A stretch of DNA of 64,000 bases. It comes from Amaricoccus macauensis (lineage in GTDB: Bacteria > Pseudomonadota > Alphaproteobacteria > Rhodobacterales > Rhodobacteraceae). The notes under the pieces are model-generated. The model was not told the DNA's origin. It saw only the letters and a list, made by a program, of their open reading frames with translations, and did no database searches. Of this stretch, positions 25,001-34,531 are shown in pieces (within the stretch, counting starts at the first letter, position 1; every line of letters starts with the position of its first letter). The stretch spans positions 696,994 through 760,993 of the forward strand of contig NZ_JACHFM010000001.1 of NCBI RefSeq assembly GCF_014201905.1. Direction: 5' to 3'. A program made the position numbers and the translations under genes.

Positions 25001-26380
25001 TCAGATATGGCCCTCCGCCTTCGCCCAGTCGAGCGTCGCATCCAGCGCCGGCCCGACCGCGCCGAAAACCTCGTCGAGCTCCGCCTCGGTGATGGTCATC
25101 GCCGGGCAGAACACGATCGAGTCGACCACGGCGCGCGCGATGATGCCGCGATCCTTCAGCTCGCCCACCATCTTCGCGCCGACCTTGCCCGGCTTCGCAA
25201 AGCCCTCCCGCCGGCCGTTCGGCCCGAGCTCGAGCGCCCCCATCAGCCCGAGCGAACGCCCCTCACCCACCAGCGGATGGCCCTCGAAGCTCTTCAGATG
25301 CGCGGCAAAACGCGGGCTCATCGCCTGCACCACCCGGGGCATGTCCATCCGCTCGTAGATCTCGAGCGCCTTCAACGCCACGGCGCAACCGACCGGATGG
25401 CCACCATAGGTGAACCCGTGGCCAAAGGTGCCGATCTTGCCGGAGTTCGCCTCCAGCGCCTCGGCCATCTCGCCGTTGATCGCCACCGCCGACAGCGGCA
25501 CGAAACCCGCGGTCAACTGCTTCGCCATCGACATGGACGTGGGCTCGAACCCGACCGTCTCGGCGCCGAACCACTCGCCGGTGCGGCCGAATCCGCAGAT
25601 CACCTCGTCGGTGATCGTCAGGATGTCATGCTTCCGCGCGATCGCCGACATCGCCGGGAAATAGCCCATCGGCGGCACGATGGCGCCGCCCGCCCCCATC
25701 ACCGGCTCGGCGATGAAGGCCGCGATCGTCTCGGCCCCCTCCGCCTCGATCAGCGCCTCGAACTCCGCCGCGAGCCGCGCCACGAACGCCTCCTCGCTCT
25801 CGCCCTCCTGCGCTTCCTTCCAGAAGTGCGGCGTCGAGAGATGCCGGATCCCCGGCATCGGCAGGTCGAAGTCCGTGTGGTTACCCGGCAGGCCGGTCAG
25901 CGACGCCGTGGCAAGCGTCGTGCCGTGATACGCCTTCTTGCGGCTGACGATCGTCTTCTTCTGCGGCCGCCCGAGGGCGTTGTTCATGTACCACGCCATC
26001 TTGATCTGCGTGTCGTTCGCCTCGGAGCCGCTCGACTGGAAGAACACCCGCGCCATCTGCCCGGGCGTCATCGCCTTCAGCTTCTCCGCAAGCTCGATCG
26101 CGGTGTCGTGGCTCTTCCCGGAGAACAGGTGATAGTACGGCAGCCGCTCCATCTGGACCCGCGCCGCCTCGACCAGCTCGGCGTTGCCGAACCCGAGACC
26201 CGCGCACCAGAGCCCGGACATCGCCTCGATATAGCTGCGGCCGGACTGATCCCACACCCGCACGCCCTCGCCACGATCGACGATCTGCGCGCCGGTCGTC
26301 CGCAGAGCCACCGCATCGGTATAGGGATGCAGCAGCGCCTCGGCGTCGCGCATCTGGAAATTGCTGAGCGGCTGGTTCAT
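25001..26380 (-). CDS. class III PLP-dependent aminotransferase (omega-amino acid:pyruvate type)
   Basis: A 459-residue enzyme of the ornithine/omega-aminotransferase group. FQSSGSEANDTQIKMAW (about residues 112-128) is the cofactor phosphate loop, TITDEVICGFGRTGEWFG carries the PLP-binding Asp, and SMAKQLTAGFVPLSAV the Schiff-base lysine (about 287). It probably transfers the amino group of an omega-amino acid, diamine or aromatic amine to pyruvate; the donor is not determinable. The start at 26380 has GGGAGGG seven bases upstream. Confidence 0.9.
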   Translation of the reverse strand: MNQPLSNFQMRDAEALLHPYTDAVALRTTGAQIVDRGEGVRVWDQSGRSYIEAMSGLWCAGLGFGNAELVEAARVQMERLPYYHLFSGKSHDTAIELAEKLKAMTPGQMARVFFQSSGSEANDTQIKMAWYMNNALGRPQKKTIVSRKKAYHGTTLATASLTGLPGNHTDFDLPMPGIRHLSTPHFWKEAQEGESEEAFVARLAAEFEALIEAEGAETIAAFIAEPVMGAGGAIVPPMGYFPAMSAIARKHDILTITDEVICGFGRTGEWFGAETVGFEPTSMSMAKQLTAGFVPLSAVAINGEMAEALEANSGKIGTFGHGFTYGGHPVGCAVALKALEIYERMDMPRVVQAMSPRFAAHLKSFEGHPLVGEGRSLGLMGALELGPNGRREGFAKPGKVGAKMVGELKDRGIIARAVVDSIVFCPAMTITEAELDEVFGAVGPALDATLDWAKAEGHI

Positions 26381-26573
26381 CTCGTTTCCCTCCCGGAATC
26401 CGCCTGGGGGCAAGCTCGTTCGGCGGATCATGGGCTTGTCGCCTCCTGGTCCGGGTCCCGTACCGAGCTTGCGCATGCCGGGAGCCTACAGGGAGCCCGA
26501 GACCGGCGTCCACTGGTTACGCCGAGGCAAAAGGTCCTGCCCGATCGCGGCCACCGCAACGGGCGCGGCAACC

Positions 26574-26993
26574 TCAGGCGAACGGGTCATAGCTCCCGAA
26601 CGACCAGACGTTGCCTTCGGGATCACGCGCACTGTAGCCGCGGCCGCCGTAGGACTGGTCCTCCGGTCCGGCGAAGATGTCGGCACCGGCCGCCCGTGCC
26701 GCCGCCGCGTGTGCGTCCACGTCATCGAGAACCACGTAAATCGTCTGCGTCACGCCGCCCGCCTCCGCCGGGGTCCTGAGCCGCGCCCGCCCGGCGAAAT
26801 CAGACGCCTCCGCCGACGCGAGCATGACCATCTGCCCCTCCCGCGTCAGCTGGGCATGAAAGACCCGCGAGGCGTCGTCCGGGTCGGCGTAGACCGCATG
26901 CCGCTCGAACCCGAAGGCCTTGCACAGAAAGTCGATCGCCGCGGGCGCATCGGCATAGCGAAGGACAGGAATGGTCGCTGGACGGACCGGCAT
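26574..26993 (-). CDS. VOC (glyoxalase/bleomycin-resistance) family protein
   Basis: A 139-residue protein with two beta-alpha-beta-beta-beta halves: PVLRYADAPAAIDFLCKAFGF at the N-terminus and DPEGNVWSFGSYDP at the C-terminus are typical of the PhnB/YbcJ-like glyoxalase group often found with SRPBCC or AraC genes. No specific substrate can be inferred. It is followed upstream by an AraC-type regulator on the same strand 84 bases away, so the two could form a unit. Confidence 0.85.
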   Translation of the reverse strand: MPVRPATIPVLRYADAPAAIDFLCKAFGFERHAVYADPDDASRVFHAQLTREGQMVMLASAEASDFAGRARLRTPAEAGGVTQTIYVVLDDVDAHAAAARAAGADIFAGPEDQSYGGRGYSARDPEGNVWSFGSYDPFA

Positions 26994-27077
26994 ATCAGGT
27001 CTCCCCCTGGTGTTGACCGGAAGGATGATACGCCGCGTCCGTGGCGTGTCTTGAAGCTTTGCGCCGGGCGGCCCCGG

Positions 27078-27959
27078 TCACTCGCAGACGCCGCCACCAT
27101 CCGGCAGCACCAGACGGCGCAGTTCGCCCGGTGTCATCCCGGAATAGCGTGACACTTCGCGGGTCAGATGCGCCTGATCGGCATACCCCGCCTCAACGGC
27201 GACATCGGCCAGCGAAAGCGTCGGGACGGCCTGAAGCCGATCGGTGAACCGCTCGAACCGTGCGAGCCCGGCGAAGGCGCGGGGCTCGACGCCCATCGCC
27301 TGAGCGAACGTCCGCGCGAGCCGCTTGCGGCTCCACCCGAGCTCGGTCGCGAGCGCCTCGACGCGCCGGCCGGCGCGCAGCCCCGCCGCCACGCGGGCTA
27401 TGGTCGGGCATGGGGTGGCGCCTTCTGCCAAACGCTGCCGGATGCTCCGGTCAAGCAGCAGCCAGCGCGCTTCGAGGTCTCTCTCCTCAAGCAACTGCTC
27501 GCCCAGATGCCAGCCACCCCGAACCGACAGGTCCGCGATCGGCACCACCCGGTCGGTGAGATCGGCCATGCTCGTGCCGACGATGCGCGCCAGCGTCGCG
27601 AGCGGCGCCCGAAGGTGAATGCCCTCCATCGCCCCGGTCGAACGCGAGAACGAGGTCGCCTGCGACAGGCCCGCGACGAAGCCCTCGCCCGCCCGCAGCC
27701 GCACCCGCGCGCCCGTTGCATCGACCAGCTCCAGGTCGCTCGCGAGGTTGATGATCAGCGTGCCTTCCGTCGCCGCCAGTTCCCGCCGCGTGTGGAAGGA
27801 GGTCGTCGCCTCCGACCACCAGCCGTAGGCGCGGATATAGGGGGCGAGAGGGGCGGCGGGACTGACATCGACCATCCGCCATCGGTCCGAACCGTCGTCA
27901 AAGCATCGCACGCGGGTCAGCCTGTGCATGTTCCGAAGCATGGACGCGTCTCCCGCCAT
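27078..27959 (-). CDS. AraC family transcriptional regulator
   Basis: A 293-residue regulator. The C-terminal third holds two helix-turn-helix motifs: RVEALATELGWSRKRLARTFAQAMG and LADVAVEAGYADQAHLTREVSRYSGMTPGELRR. The N-terminal part (about 1-180) is a DUF6597-like cupin-type domain, without a recognisable ligand pocket. It is divergent from the sugar ABC importer at 28.2 kb with 229 bases between, so it may control that operon, or the VOC gene downstream of it; both are inference. Confidence 0.87.
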   Translation of the reverse strand: MAGDASMLRNMHRLTRVRCFDDGSDRWRMVDVSPAAPLAPYIRAYGWWSEATTSFHTRRELAATEGTLIINLASDLELVDATGARVRLRAGEGFVAGLSQATSFSRSTGAMEGIHLRAPLATLARIVGTSMADLTDRVVPIADLSVRGGWHLGEQLLEERDLEARWLLLDRSIRQRLAEGATPCPTIARVAAGLRAGRRVEALATELGWSRKRLARTFAQAMGVEPRAFAGLARFERFTDRLQAVPTLSLADVAVEAGYADQAHLTREVSRYSGMTPGELRRLVLPDGGGVCE

Positions 27960-28188
27960 CCGTCCAGCCCCTGCCCGGCGGTCGGTTCAGGCTCCCGCAT
28001 GTCTGCGGACGGCTCGCGGCTTATCCGATGAAACTCGGGAGACACTCACGTTTCGTCCGGTCGGGCAGGCGCCGGAAGGCGCGGTTGTACAGTCCTTCCC
28101 GCACTCGTGGCCCGCGCGAAACAAACTGACTTCCGGGAGGGAGGATGTCTGTTAAGCTGACGAACATTGAACCTGGGGGAGGCAACCG

Positions 28189-29463
28189 ATGCAGAGAACC
28201 CGATCGCTGGCGGCGATCTTCGCAGGAGCATCGCTCGCCGCACTGTCGGCGACAGCTGCCGGCGCGGTGAACGTGAACCTCGTCTCGGGCGCCGTTGGTG
28301 CCGACATCGCGGTCTATCAGGAGCTGGTCAAGCCCTGGGAGGAGAAGACCGGCAACAAGGTGACCTTCGTCCCGATGCCGGCGTCCACCACCGACCAGTT
28401 CGCACAGTACAAGCTTTGGCTGGCGGCCGGCAACGCCGACATCGACGTCTATCTCGTGGACGTGATCTGGGCGCCGCAGCTTTCCGAACAGTTCCTCGAT
28501 CTCACCGCGGCCTTTGCCCCGGTGACGAACGACCACTTCCCCTCGATCGTGGCCTCGCAGACGGTGAACGGCAAGCTCGTGGCCGCGCCATTCTTCACTG
28601 ACGCGCCGGCGCTCTACTACCGCAAGGACCTTCTGGAGAAACACGGCGAGAAGGTGCCGGAGACCTGGGAGGAGCTGAGCGCCACCGCAAAGAAAATCCA
28701 GGACGCCGAGCGCGAGGCCGGCTCGAAGGATCTCTGGGGCTATGTCTGGCAGGGCGCCGCCTATGAGGGGCTGACCTGCAACGCCCTCGAATGGCTCGCC
28801 TCGAACGGCGGCGGCGACATCGTCGAGGCAGATGGCACGATATCCGTGAACAACGAGAACGCCGCCAAGGCCCTCGAGACGGCGGCAGGATGGGTCAACA
28901 CCATCTCTCCCGGCGGCGTCCTCTCCTATACCGAGGAGGAAAGCCGCGGCGTCTGGCAGACCGGCAACGCTGTCTTCATGCGGAACTGGCCCTACGCCTA
29001 CGCCCTCGGCAACGGCGCCGACAGCCCGATCAAGGGCAAGTTCGACGTGGCGCCCCTGCCCTCGGGTGGCGGTGACAACACGTCGGCCGCGACGCTCGGC
29101 GGCTGGAACCTCGCGGTGTCGAAGTACTCGCCGAACGCCGAGGTGGCGACGGATCTCGTGCTCTACATGACCGGCGCCGAGTTCCAGAAGGGCAACGCCA
29201 TCAAGGCCAGCCACCTGCCGACCATCCAGTCACTCTACGACGACAAGGATATCGCCGAGGCGCAGCCACTGATCCCGCACTGGAAGGAGATCTTCCTCAA
29301 CGCCGTGCCACGACCCTCAGCGGCGGCCAAGGTCAAGTACAACGAGGTCTCGAACAAGTTCTGGACCGCGGCCCACGAGGTTCTTTCCGGCAGCAGCACG
29401 CCGCAGGACAGCCTCGAACTCCTTGAGGTTGACCTCGACGACCTGAAGGGCAGCGGCTGGTAG
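28189..29463 (+). CDS. CUT1 ABC transporter sugar-binding protein (ThuE/AglE-like)
   Basis: A 424-residue periplasmic protein with a signal peptide (about residues 1-24, ending AAGA) and the extracellular solute-binding type 1 fold: VNVNLVSGAVGADIAVYQ, FFTDAPALYYRKDLLEKHG and AATLGGWNLAVSKYSPN. The set resembles trehalose/maltose/sucrose-binding ThuE. GGGGGAGG sits before the ATG. It heads an importer with two permeases and an ATPase. The 10-bp hairpin just after it is of the type that protects binding-protein mRNA. Confidence 0.87.
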   Translation: MQRTRSLAAIFAGASLAALSATAAGAVNVNLVSGAVGADIAVYQELVKPWEEKTGNKVTFVPMPASTTDQFAQYKLWLAAGNADIDVYLVDVIWAPQLSEQFLDLTAAFAPVTNDHFPSIVASQTVNGKLVAAPFFTDAPALYYRKDLLEKHGEKVPETWEELSATAKKIQDAEREAGSKDLWGYVWQGAAYEGLTCNALEWLASNGGGDIVEADGTISVNNENAAKALETAAGWVNTISPGGVLSYTEEESRGVWQTGNAVFMRNWPYAYALGNGADSPIKGKFDVAPLPSGGGDNTSAATLGGWNLAVSKYSPNAEVATDLVLYMTGAEFQKGNAIKASHLPTIQSLYDDKDIAEAQPLIPHWKEIFLNAVPRPSAAAKVKYNEVSNKFWTAAHEVLSGSSTPQDSLELLEVDLDDLKGSGW

Positions 29464-29513
29464 CCGTCCCTCCCGGGAGGCTTTCAGCGCCACCCGGGAG
29501 CCCGATCGCCTGA

Positions 29514-29540
29514 GCCTGCGGCCGTCACCCGGCCGCAGGC
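29514..29540 (+). other. intercistronic hairpin after the sugar-binding protein gene
   Basis: GCCTGCGGCC (29514-29523) pairs perfectly with GGCCGCAGGC (29531-29540) around GTCACCC. There is no T-tract. In ABC operons such structures raise the level of the binding-protein transcript relative to the permease genes; that role is inferred from position. Confidence 0.55.
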
Positions 29541-29569
29541 CATCGAGCAGCGCGGGGGGAGACACGTTC

Positions 29570-30553
29570 ATGGCAAGTATAACGGCCGGACAACCGGAGC
29601 CGCAGGCAACGAGACCTGCCCGACGATCCGAGTTGCAGGCGGAGCGGGTGCGCGCGGCGCGGCTCTTCCTTCTGCCGATGCTGGTGGCACTGACGCTGGT
29701 GGCGGCATGGCCACTGTTCCGCACCATCTACTTCAGCTTCACCGACACATCGCTCTCCAATATCGGCGCCGGCAAGTGGGTGGGCTTCGACAACTACCTG
29801 TCAGTCCGCACGCTCAGCTCCGGCAAGGTGATCACCCGCGGGGTGCTGGTCGATCCGGCCTGGTGGAACGCCGTCTGGAACACCTTCCGCTTCGCGATCA
29901 TCTCGGTTTCGATCGAGACTGTGCTCGGCCTTCTCGTCGCACTGGTGCTGAATGCCGAGTTCAAGGGCCGCGGGCTCGTCCGCGCCGCCATCCTGATCCC
30001 GTGGGCGATCCCGACCATCGTGTCGGCGAAGCTCTGGGCGTGGCTCTTCAATGACCAGTTCGGCATGGTGAACGACATGCTGATGAGTCTCGGGCTGATC
30101 GACCACAAGATCGCCTGGACCGCCGATGTCTCGACGGCGATGTACGCGGTGCTGATCGTCGATATCTGGAAGACGACGCCGTTCATGGCGCTGCTCTGCC
30201 TCGCCGGCCTGCAGATGATCCCCCGCGACATGTACGAGGCGGCGAAGATCGACGGGGTCCATCCGATCAAGGTGTTCTTCCGGGTGACGCTGCCGCTGGT
30301 GAAGCCCGCGCTCATGGTCGCGGTGATCTTCCGGCTGCTCGACGCGCTCCGCATCTTCGATCTGATCTACGTGCTGACGCCCAACTCCTCGGCGACCAAG
30401 ACCATGTCGGTCATCAGCCGGGAGAACCTCATAGATTTCGACAAGTTCGCCTATGGCTCGGCACAATCGACACTGCTGTTCCTGATCATCGCGCTGGCCG
30501 TCATCCTCTACATCTGGCTCGGTCGCGTGGACCTCGGAGGGCAGAAGCAATGA
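29570..30553 (+). CDS. CUT1 sugar ABC transporter permease (ThuF/MalF-like)
   Basis: A 327-residue permease with six helices after a 30-residue basic N-terminus. PLFRTIYFSFTDTSL, IPWAIPTIVSAKLWAWLFND and the EAA loop EAAKIDGVHPIKVFFRVTLP, which docks the ATPase, are typical of MalF-type proteins. It overlaps the second permease start by four bases (ATGA). Confidence 0.9.
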   Translation: MASITAGQPEPQATRPARRSELQAERVRAARLFLLPMLVALTLVAAWPLFRTIYFSFTDTSLSNIGAGKWVGFDNYLSVRTLSSGKVITRGVLVDPAWWNAVWNTFRFAIISVSIETVLGLLVALVLNAEFKGRGLVRAAILIPWAIPTIVSAKLWAWLFNDQFGMVNDMLMSLGLIDHKIAWTADVSTAMYAVLIVDIWKTTPFMALLCLAGLQMIPRDMYEAAKIDGVHPIKVFFRVTLPLVKPALMVAVIFRLLDALRIFDLIYVLTPNSSATKTMSVISRENLIDFDKFAYGSAQSTLLFLIIALAVILYIWLGRVDLGGQKQ

Positions 30554-31374
30554 ATGTCCTCAAGACGATCCTGTTCTATCTCGCAGTCGTCCTGATCGTC
30601 GTGGTCGCGGTGTTTCCGTTCTATTATGCGATCGTTACCAGCTTCAAGACTGGCACGGCGCTCTTTGAAGTGGATTACTGGCCGCGCGAGTTCAACTTCC
30701 AGAACTACATCAGCGTGATGCAGCAGGGCGAGTTCCCGCGCAACATCCTGAACTCGATCGTTGTCGCCACTCTCACGGTCGGCTTCGCGCTGTTTCTCGG
30801 GGTGACCGCCTCCTACGCGCTCGCCCGCGTGCGGTTTCGCGGCCGCACGCTGCTGCTCCTGACGATCCTCGGCGTCTCGATGTTCCCGCAGATCGCGGTG
30901 CTGGCCGGCCTCTTCGAGCTCATCCGCTTTCTCGGCCTCTTCAACACGCCGTGGGGGCTCGTCCTCAGCTACACGATCTTCACCCTGCCCTTCACCGTCT
31001 GGGTGCTGACGACCTTCATGCGCGACCTGCCGGTGGAGATCGAGGAGGCGGCGATCGTCGACGGGGCGACGCCGTGGCAGATCATCACCAAGGTGTTCCT
31101 GCCGCTCATGTGGCCGGCGCTGGTGACGACCGGTCTGCTTGCCTTCATCGGCGCCTGGAACGAGTTCCTGTTCGCCCTGACCTTCACCTCGTCCAACAGC
31201 ACCCGGACCGTGCCGGTGGCGATCGCCCTGCTCTCGGGCGCCTCCCAGTTCGAGACGCCGTGGGGCCTCATCATGGCGGCATCGGTCATCGTGACCGTGC
31301 CGCTGATCATCCTGGTGCTGATCTTCCAGCGCAAGATCGTCGCGGGCCTGACGGCCGGCGGTGTCAAAGGCTAA
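30550..31374 (+). CDS. CUT1 sugar ABC transporter permease (ThuG/MalG-like)
   Basis: A 274-residue permease with six helices. PFYYAIVTSFKTGTALF near the N-terminus and the EAA loop EEAAIVDGATPWQIITKVFLPL (segment near residues 170-192) are MalG-type. It forms the membrane pore with the preceding gene product. The gap to the ATPase gene is 18 bases with a GGGGGAGC element. Confidence 0.9.
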   Translation: MNVLKTILFYLAVVLIVVVAVFPFYYAIVTSFKTGTALFEVDYWPREFNFQNYISVMQQGEFPRNILNSIVVATLTVGFALFLGVTASYALARVRFRGRTLLLLTILGVSMFPQIAVLAGLFELIRFLGLFNTPWGLVLSYTIFTLPFTVWVLTTFMRDLPVEIEEAAIVDGATPWQIITKVFLPLMWPALVTTGLLAFIGAWNEFLFALTFTSSNSTRTVPVAIALLSGASQFETPWGLIMAASVIVTVPLIILVLIFQRKIVAGLTAGGVKG

Positions 31375-31392
31375 CCCGGGGGAGCGCGACAC

Positions 31393-32397
<1,005 letters not shown>

Positions 32398-32466
32398 GCG
32401 GCTCCGGCCCGGGGTGGAGGCCTGCAAGGCTTTCGGCGGATCGCGTGAGGCGCTAGACCCGGGAGC

Positions 32467-33096
32467 ATGGCAGGACGCATCATCGAGACCCCCGACGACG
32501 TGGCGGAGGGCGCGGCGTATCTCGCCGCCCTCGACCCGCGCTTTTCCCACGCGCTGGAGCTGACCGGCCCGCTGCCGCTCCGCCGGCGCGAGGATGGCTT
32601 CGCCACGCTCTTCTCCGCCATCGTCAGCCAGCAGGTTTCGACCGCCTCGGCGGCGGCGATCTGGGACCGGCTGGTCGCCATCGAGGCACACACCCCGGAG
32701 GGGGTGGAGGCCGCCACCGACGAGGCGCTCCGCGCTGCGGGCCTCTCGCGCCAGAAGATCGCCTACGGCCGGGCAATCGCCGCCGCCGGGCTCGACTTCG
32801 CCGCGCTCCGGGCGATGCCGGACGCGGACGTCGTGGCGGAACTGGTGCGGATCAAGGGCATCGGCCTCTGGACCGCGGAGATCTACGCGATGTTCTCGCT
32901 CGGTCGGGCGGACGTTTTCGCCCCCGGCGATCTCGCCCTGCAGGAGGCGGCCGCGCGGCTCTTCGAGCTGCCGGCCCGGCCGAAGGAGAAAGAGCTGCGC
33001 GCCTTGGCCGAGGGATGGTCGCCCTGGCGCTCGGTCGCGGCGCGGTTGCTCTGGGCCTACTACCGGGTCAGCGTCGGGCGCGAAGGCGTCCGCTGA
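32467..33096 (+). CDS. DNA-3-methyladenine glycosylase II (AlkA/MAG-type HhH-GPD)
   Basis: A 209-residue base-excision enzyme removing alkylated purines. The helix-hairpin-helix is VRIKGIGLWTAEIYAMFSL (about residues 121-139) and the catalytic aspartate is in ADVFAPGDLALQ (about 154). SAIVSQQVSTASAAAIW is the usual first GPD helix. It lacks the extra N-terminal domain of E. coli AlkA. Its last 29 bases overlap the 3' end of the convergent DedA gene. Confidence 0.9.
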   Translation: MAGRIIETPDDVAEGAAYLAALDPRFSHALELTGPLPLRRREDGFATLFSAIVSQQVSTASAAAIWDRLVAIEAHTPEGVEAATDEALRAAGLSRQKIAYGRAIAAAGLDFAALRAMPDADVVAELVRIKGIGLWTAEIYAMFSLGRADVFAPGDLALQEAAARLFELPARPKEKELRALAEGWSPWRSVAARLLWAYYRVSVGREGVR

Positions 33097-33679
33097 ACCA
33101 CAGCGCCGCGAGCACGAGGAGCAGCACCGGCACGACGATCGCCGCGACGAGCCCGAGATGATGCCAGATCCACGGCACGAAGCTGTGGGCATCATGCCCG
33201 AGCCGATAGGCGAGCGTGCTCCAGAACCCGACCCAAAGCGCGGCGCCGAGGGCGTTGGCCAGCAGGAAACGCGGCCACGCCATGCCGGTGGTGCCGGCGA
33301 CGATGCCGTTCAGCTGCCTCAGCAGCACGACGAAGCGGGCAACGACGACCACGAGCGGCCCCCAGCGGGCCGTGACCGCCTCGACCCGGTCGAGGGCGGC
33401 ATCGGTCACACCGAAGCGGCTGCCATAGCGCACGACCGTGCGGCGGCCGAGCTTCCTGCCGATCAGGTAGCCGATGTTGTCACCGATGACCGCGCCGGCA
33501 AAGGCCGCCACCGCCACGGCGCGGATGTCGAGAGCGCCCTGACCAGCCGCCGCCGCCGCGGCGATGACGGCGCTCTCGCCCGGCACCGGGGCGCCGAGGC
33601 TCTCGAGGGTGATGATGCCGAAGACCGCAGGAGCGCCCAGCTGGGAAATGAGGTGGTCGACGGTTGCGGCGATGGGCAA
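33068..33679 (-). CDS. DedA family membrane protein
   Basis: A 203-residue protein with re-entrant and transmembrane segments of the DedA/VTT (PF09335) family. ESLGAPVPGESAVIAAA contains the conserved E-PGE motif, and ARFVVLLRQLNGIVAGTTGM the (F)R-P-like Arg motif. Members act as flippases for undecaprenyl phosphate or phosphatidylethanolamine; which one here is unknown. The gene is convergent with, and overlaps by 29 bases, the DNA glycosylase gene. Confidence 0.9.
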   Translation of the reverse strand: MPIAATVDHLISQLGAPAVFGIITLESLGAPVPGESAVIAAAAAAGQGALDIRAVAVAAFAGAVIGDNIGYLIGRKLGRRTVVRYGSRFGVTDAALDRVEAVTARWGPLVVVVARFVVLLRQLNGIVAGTTGMAWPRFLLANALGAALWVGFWSTLAYRLGHDAHSFVPWIWHHLGLVAAIVVPVLLLVLAALWFSGRLRARR

Positions 33680-33804
33680 TGGCGGCTCCGGTCTCGGGGG
33701 CGTCCTGGCAGGATAGCCTCACGCGCGGCGGCCGGGGAGCCCGGTTGCAGGCCCGGCGGTTTCCGCCTACCACGATGCCCGAAAAACAACGCGGGAGCCT
33801 CCCC

Positions 33805-34467
33805 ATGACCACCCTGACCGGGCCGGAGCGCCCCGCCCTCTCCGGCACTGCCGACAGCATCGTCGTGTTCCTGCACGGCTACGGCGCGGACGGCGCCGAT
33901 CTGATCGGTCTTGCCGACCCGCTGGCCGAACATCTGCCGTCAACGCGCTTCTTCGCGCCGAACGCCCCGGACCCGTCGGCGGCAAATCCCATGGGCTATC
34001 AGTGGTTCCCGATCCCGTGGCTTGACGGCACGCCCGAGGACGCGGCGCGCGCCGCCGCCAAGCGGTCCTACCGACTGCTCGAGGACTGGCTCGACGCCCT
34101 GCCCGCTGCAACGGGGATCGGCCCGGAGCGCACCGTGCTCGTCGGCTTCAGCCAGGGGACGATGATGGCGCTCCACGTCGGGTTGCGGCGCGGTGCCGAG
34201 CTTGCCGGCATCGTCGGCTTCTCGGGTCGGCTGCTCGACCCGGAGGCGCTCGCGGACGAGATCGTCTCGCGGCCGCCGGTGCTGCTCATCCACGGCGACG
34301 CGGACCCGGTGGTGCCATTCGAGAGCCTCGGCCTCGCCGAGGCGGCGCTGACGGCGGCGGGGGTCGAGACCCTCACCCACGTCTCGCGCGGCGTCGGGCA
34401 CGGCATCGCGCCGGACGGGCTGACGCTGGCGCTTCGCTTCATCCGCGCCCGCTTCGGGCTCGACTGA
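33805..34467 (+). CDS. phospholipase/carboxylesterase family alpha/beta hydrolase
   Basis: A 220-residue hydrolase of the acyl-protein thioesterase-like group (PF02230). VVFLHGYGADGADLIGL holds the oxyanion strand, VGFSQGTMMALHVG the nucleophile serine, HGDADPVVPFES the aspartate and GVGHGIAPDG the histidine. Substrates are short carboxyl esters or lysophospholipids. The start at 33805 has GGGAG upstream; upstream in-frame ATGs give a non-homologous tail. Confidence 0.9.
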   Translation: MTTLTGPERPALSGTADSIVVFLHGYGADGADLIGLADPLAEHLPSTRFFAPNAPDPSAANPMGYQWFPIPWLDGTPEDAARAAAKRSYRLLEDWLDALPAATGIGPERTVLVGFSQGTMMALHVGLRRGAELAGIVGFSGRLLDPEALADEIVSRPPVLLIHGDADPVVPFESLGLAEAALTAAGVETLTHVSRGVGHGIAPDGLTLALRFIRARFGLD

Positions 34468-34507
34468 CCGGAGCCCGACTTGGGCGAGCTCGACTGACAG
34501 GACCTGA

Positions 34508-34531
34508 GTGGCGGCGTCAGGGCGCCGCCAC
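34508..34531. terminator. hairpin at the convergent 3' ends of the hydrolase and phaC
   Basis: GTGGCGGCG (34508-34516) pairs perfectly with CGCCGCCAC (34523-34531); the loop TCAGGG contains the phaC stop codon on the minus strand. There is no T-tract, so Rho-independent action is uncertain. Confidence 0.35.

Noticed and set aside
28154-28189. A second leader ORF before the CUT1 binding-protein gene (ATG directly after GGGAGGGAGG)
   Set aside because: The ribosome-binding sequence touches the ATG with no spacer and the frame runs on into the gene out of frame, so translation is unlikely.
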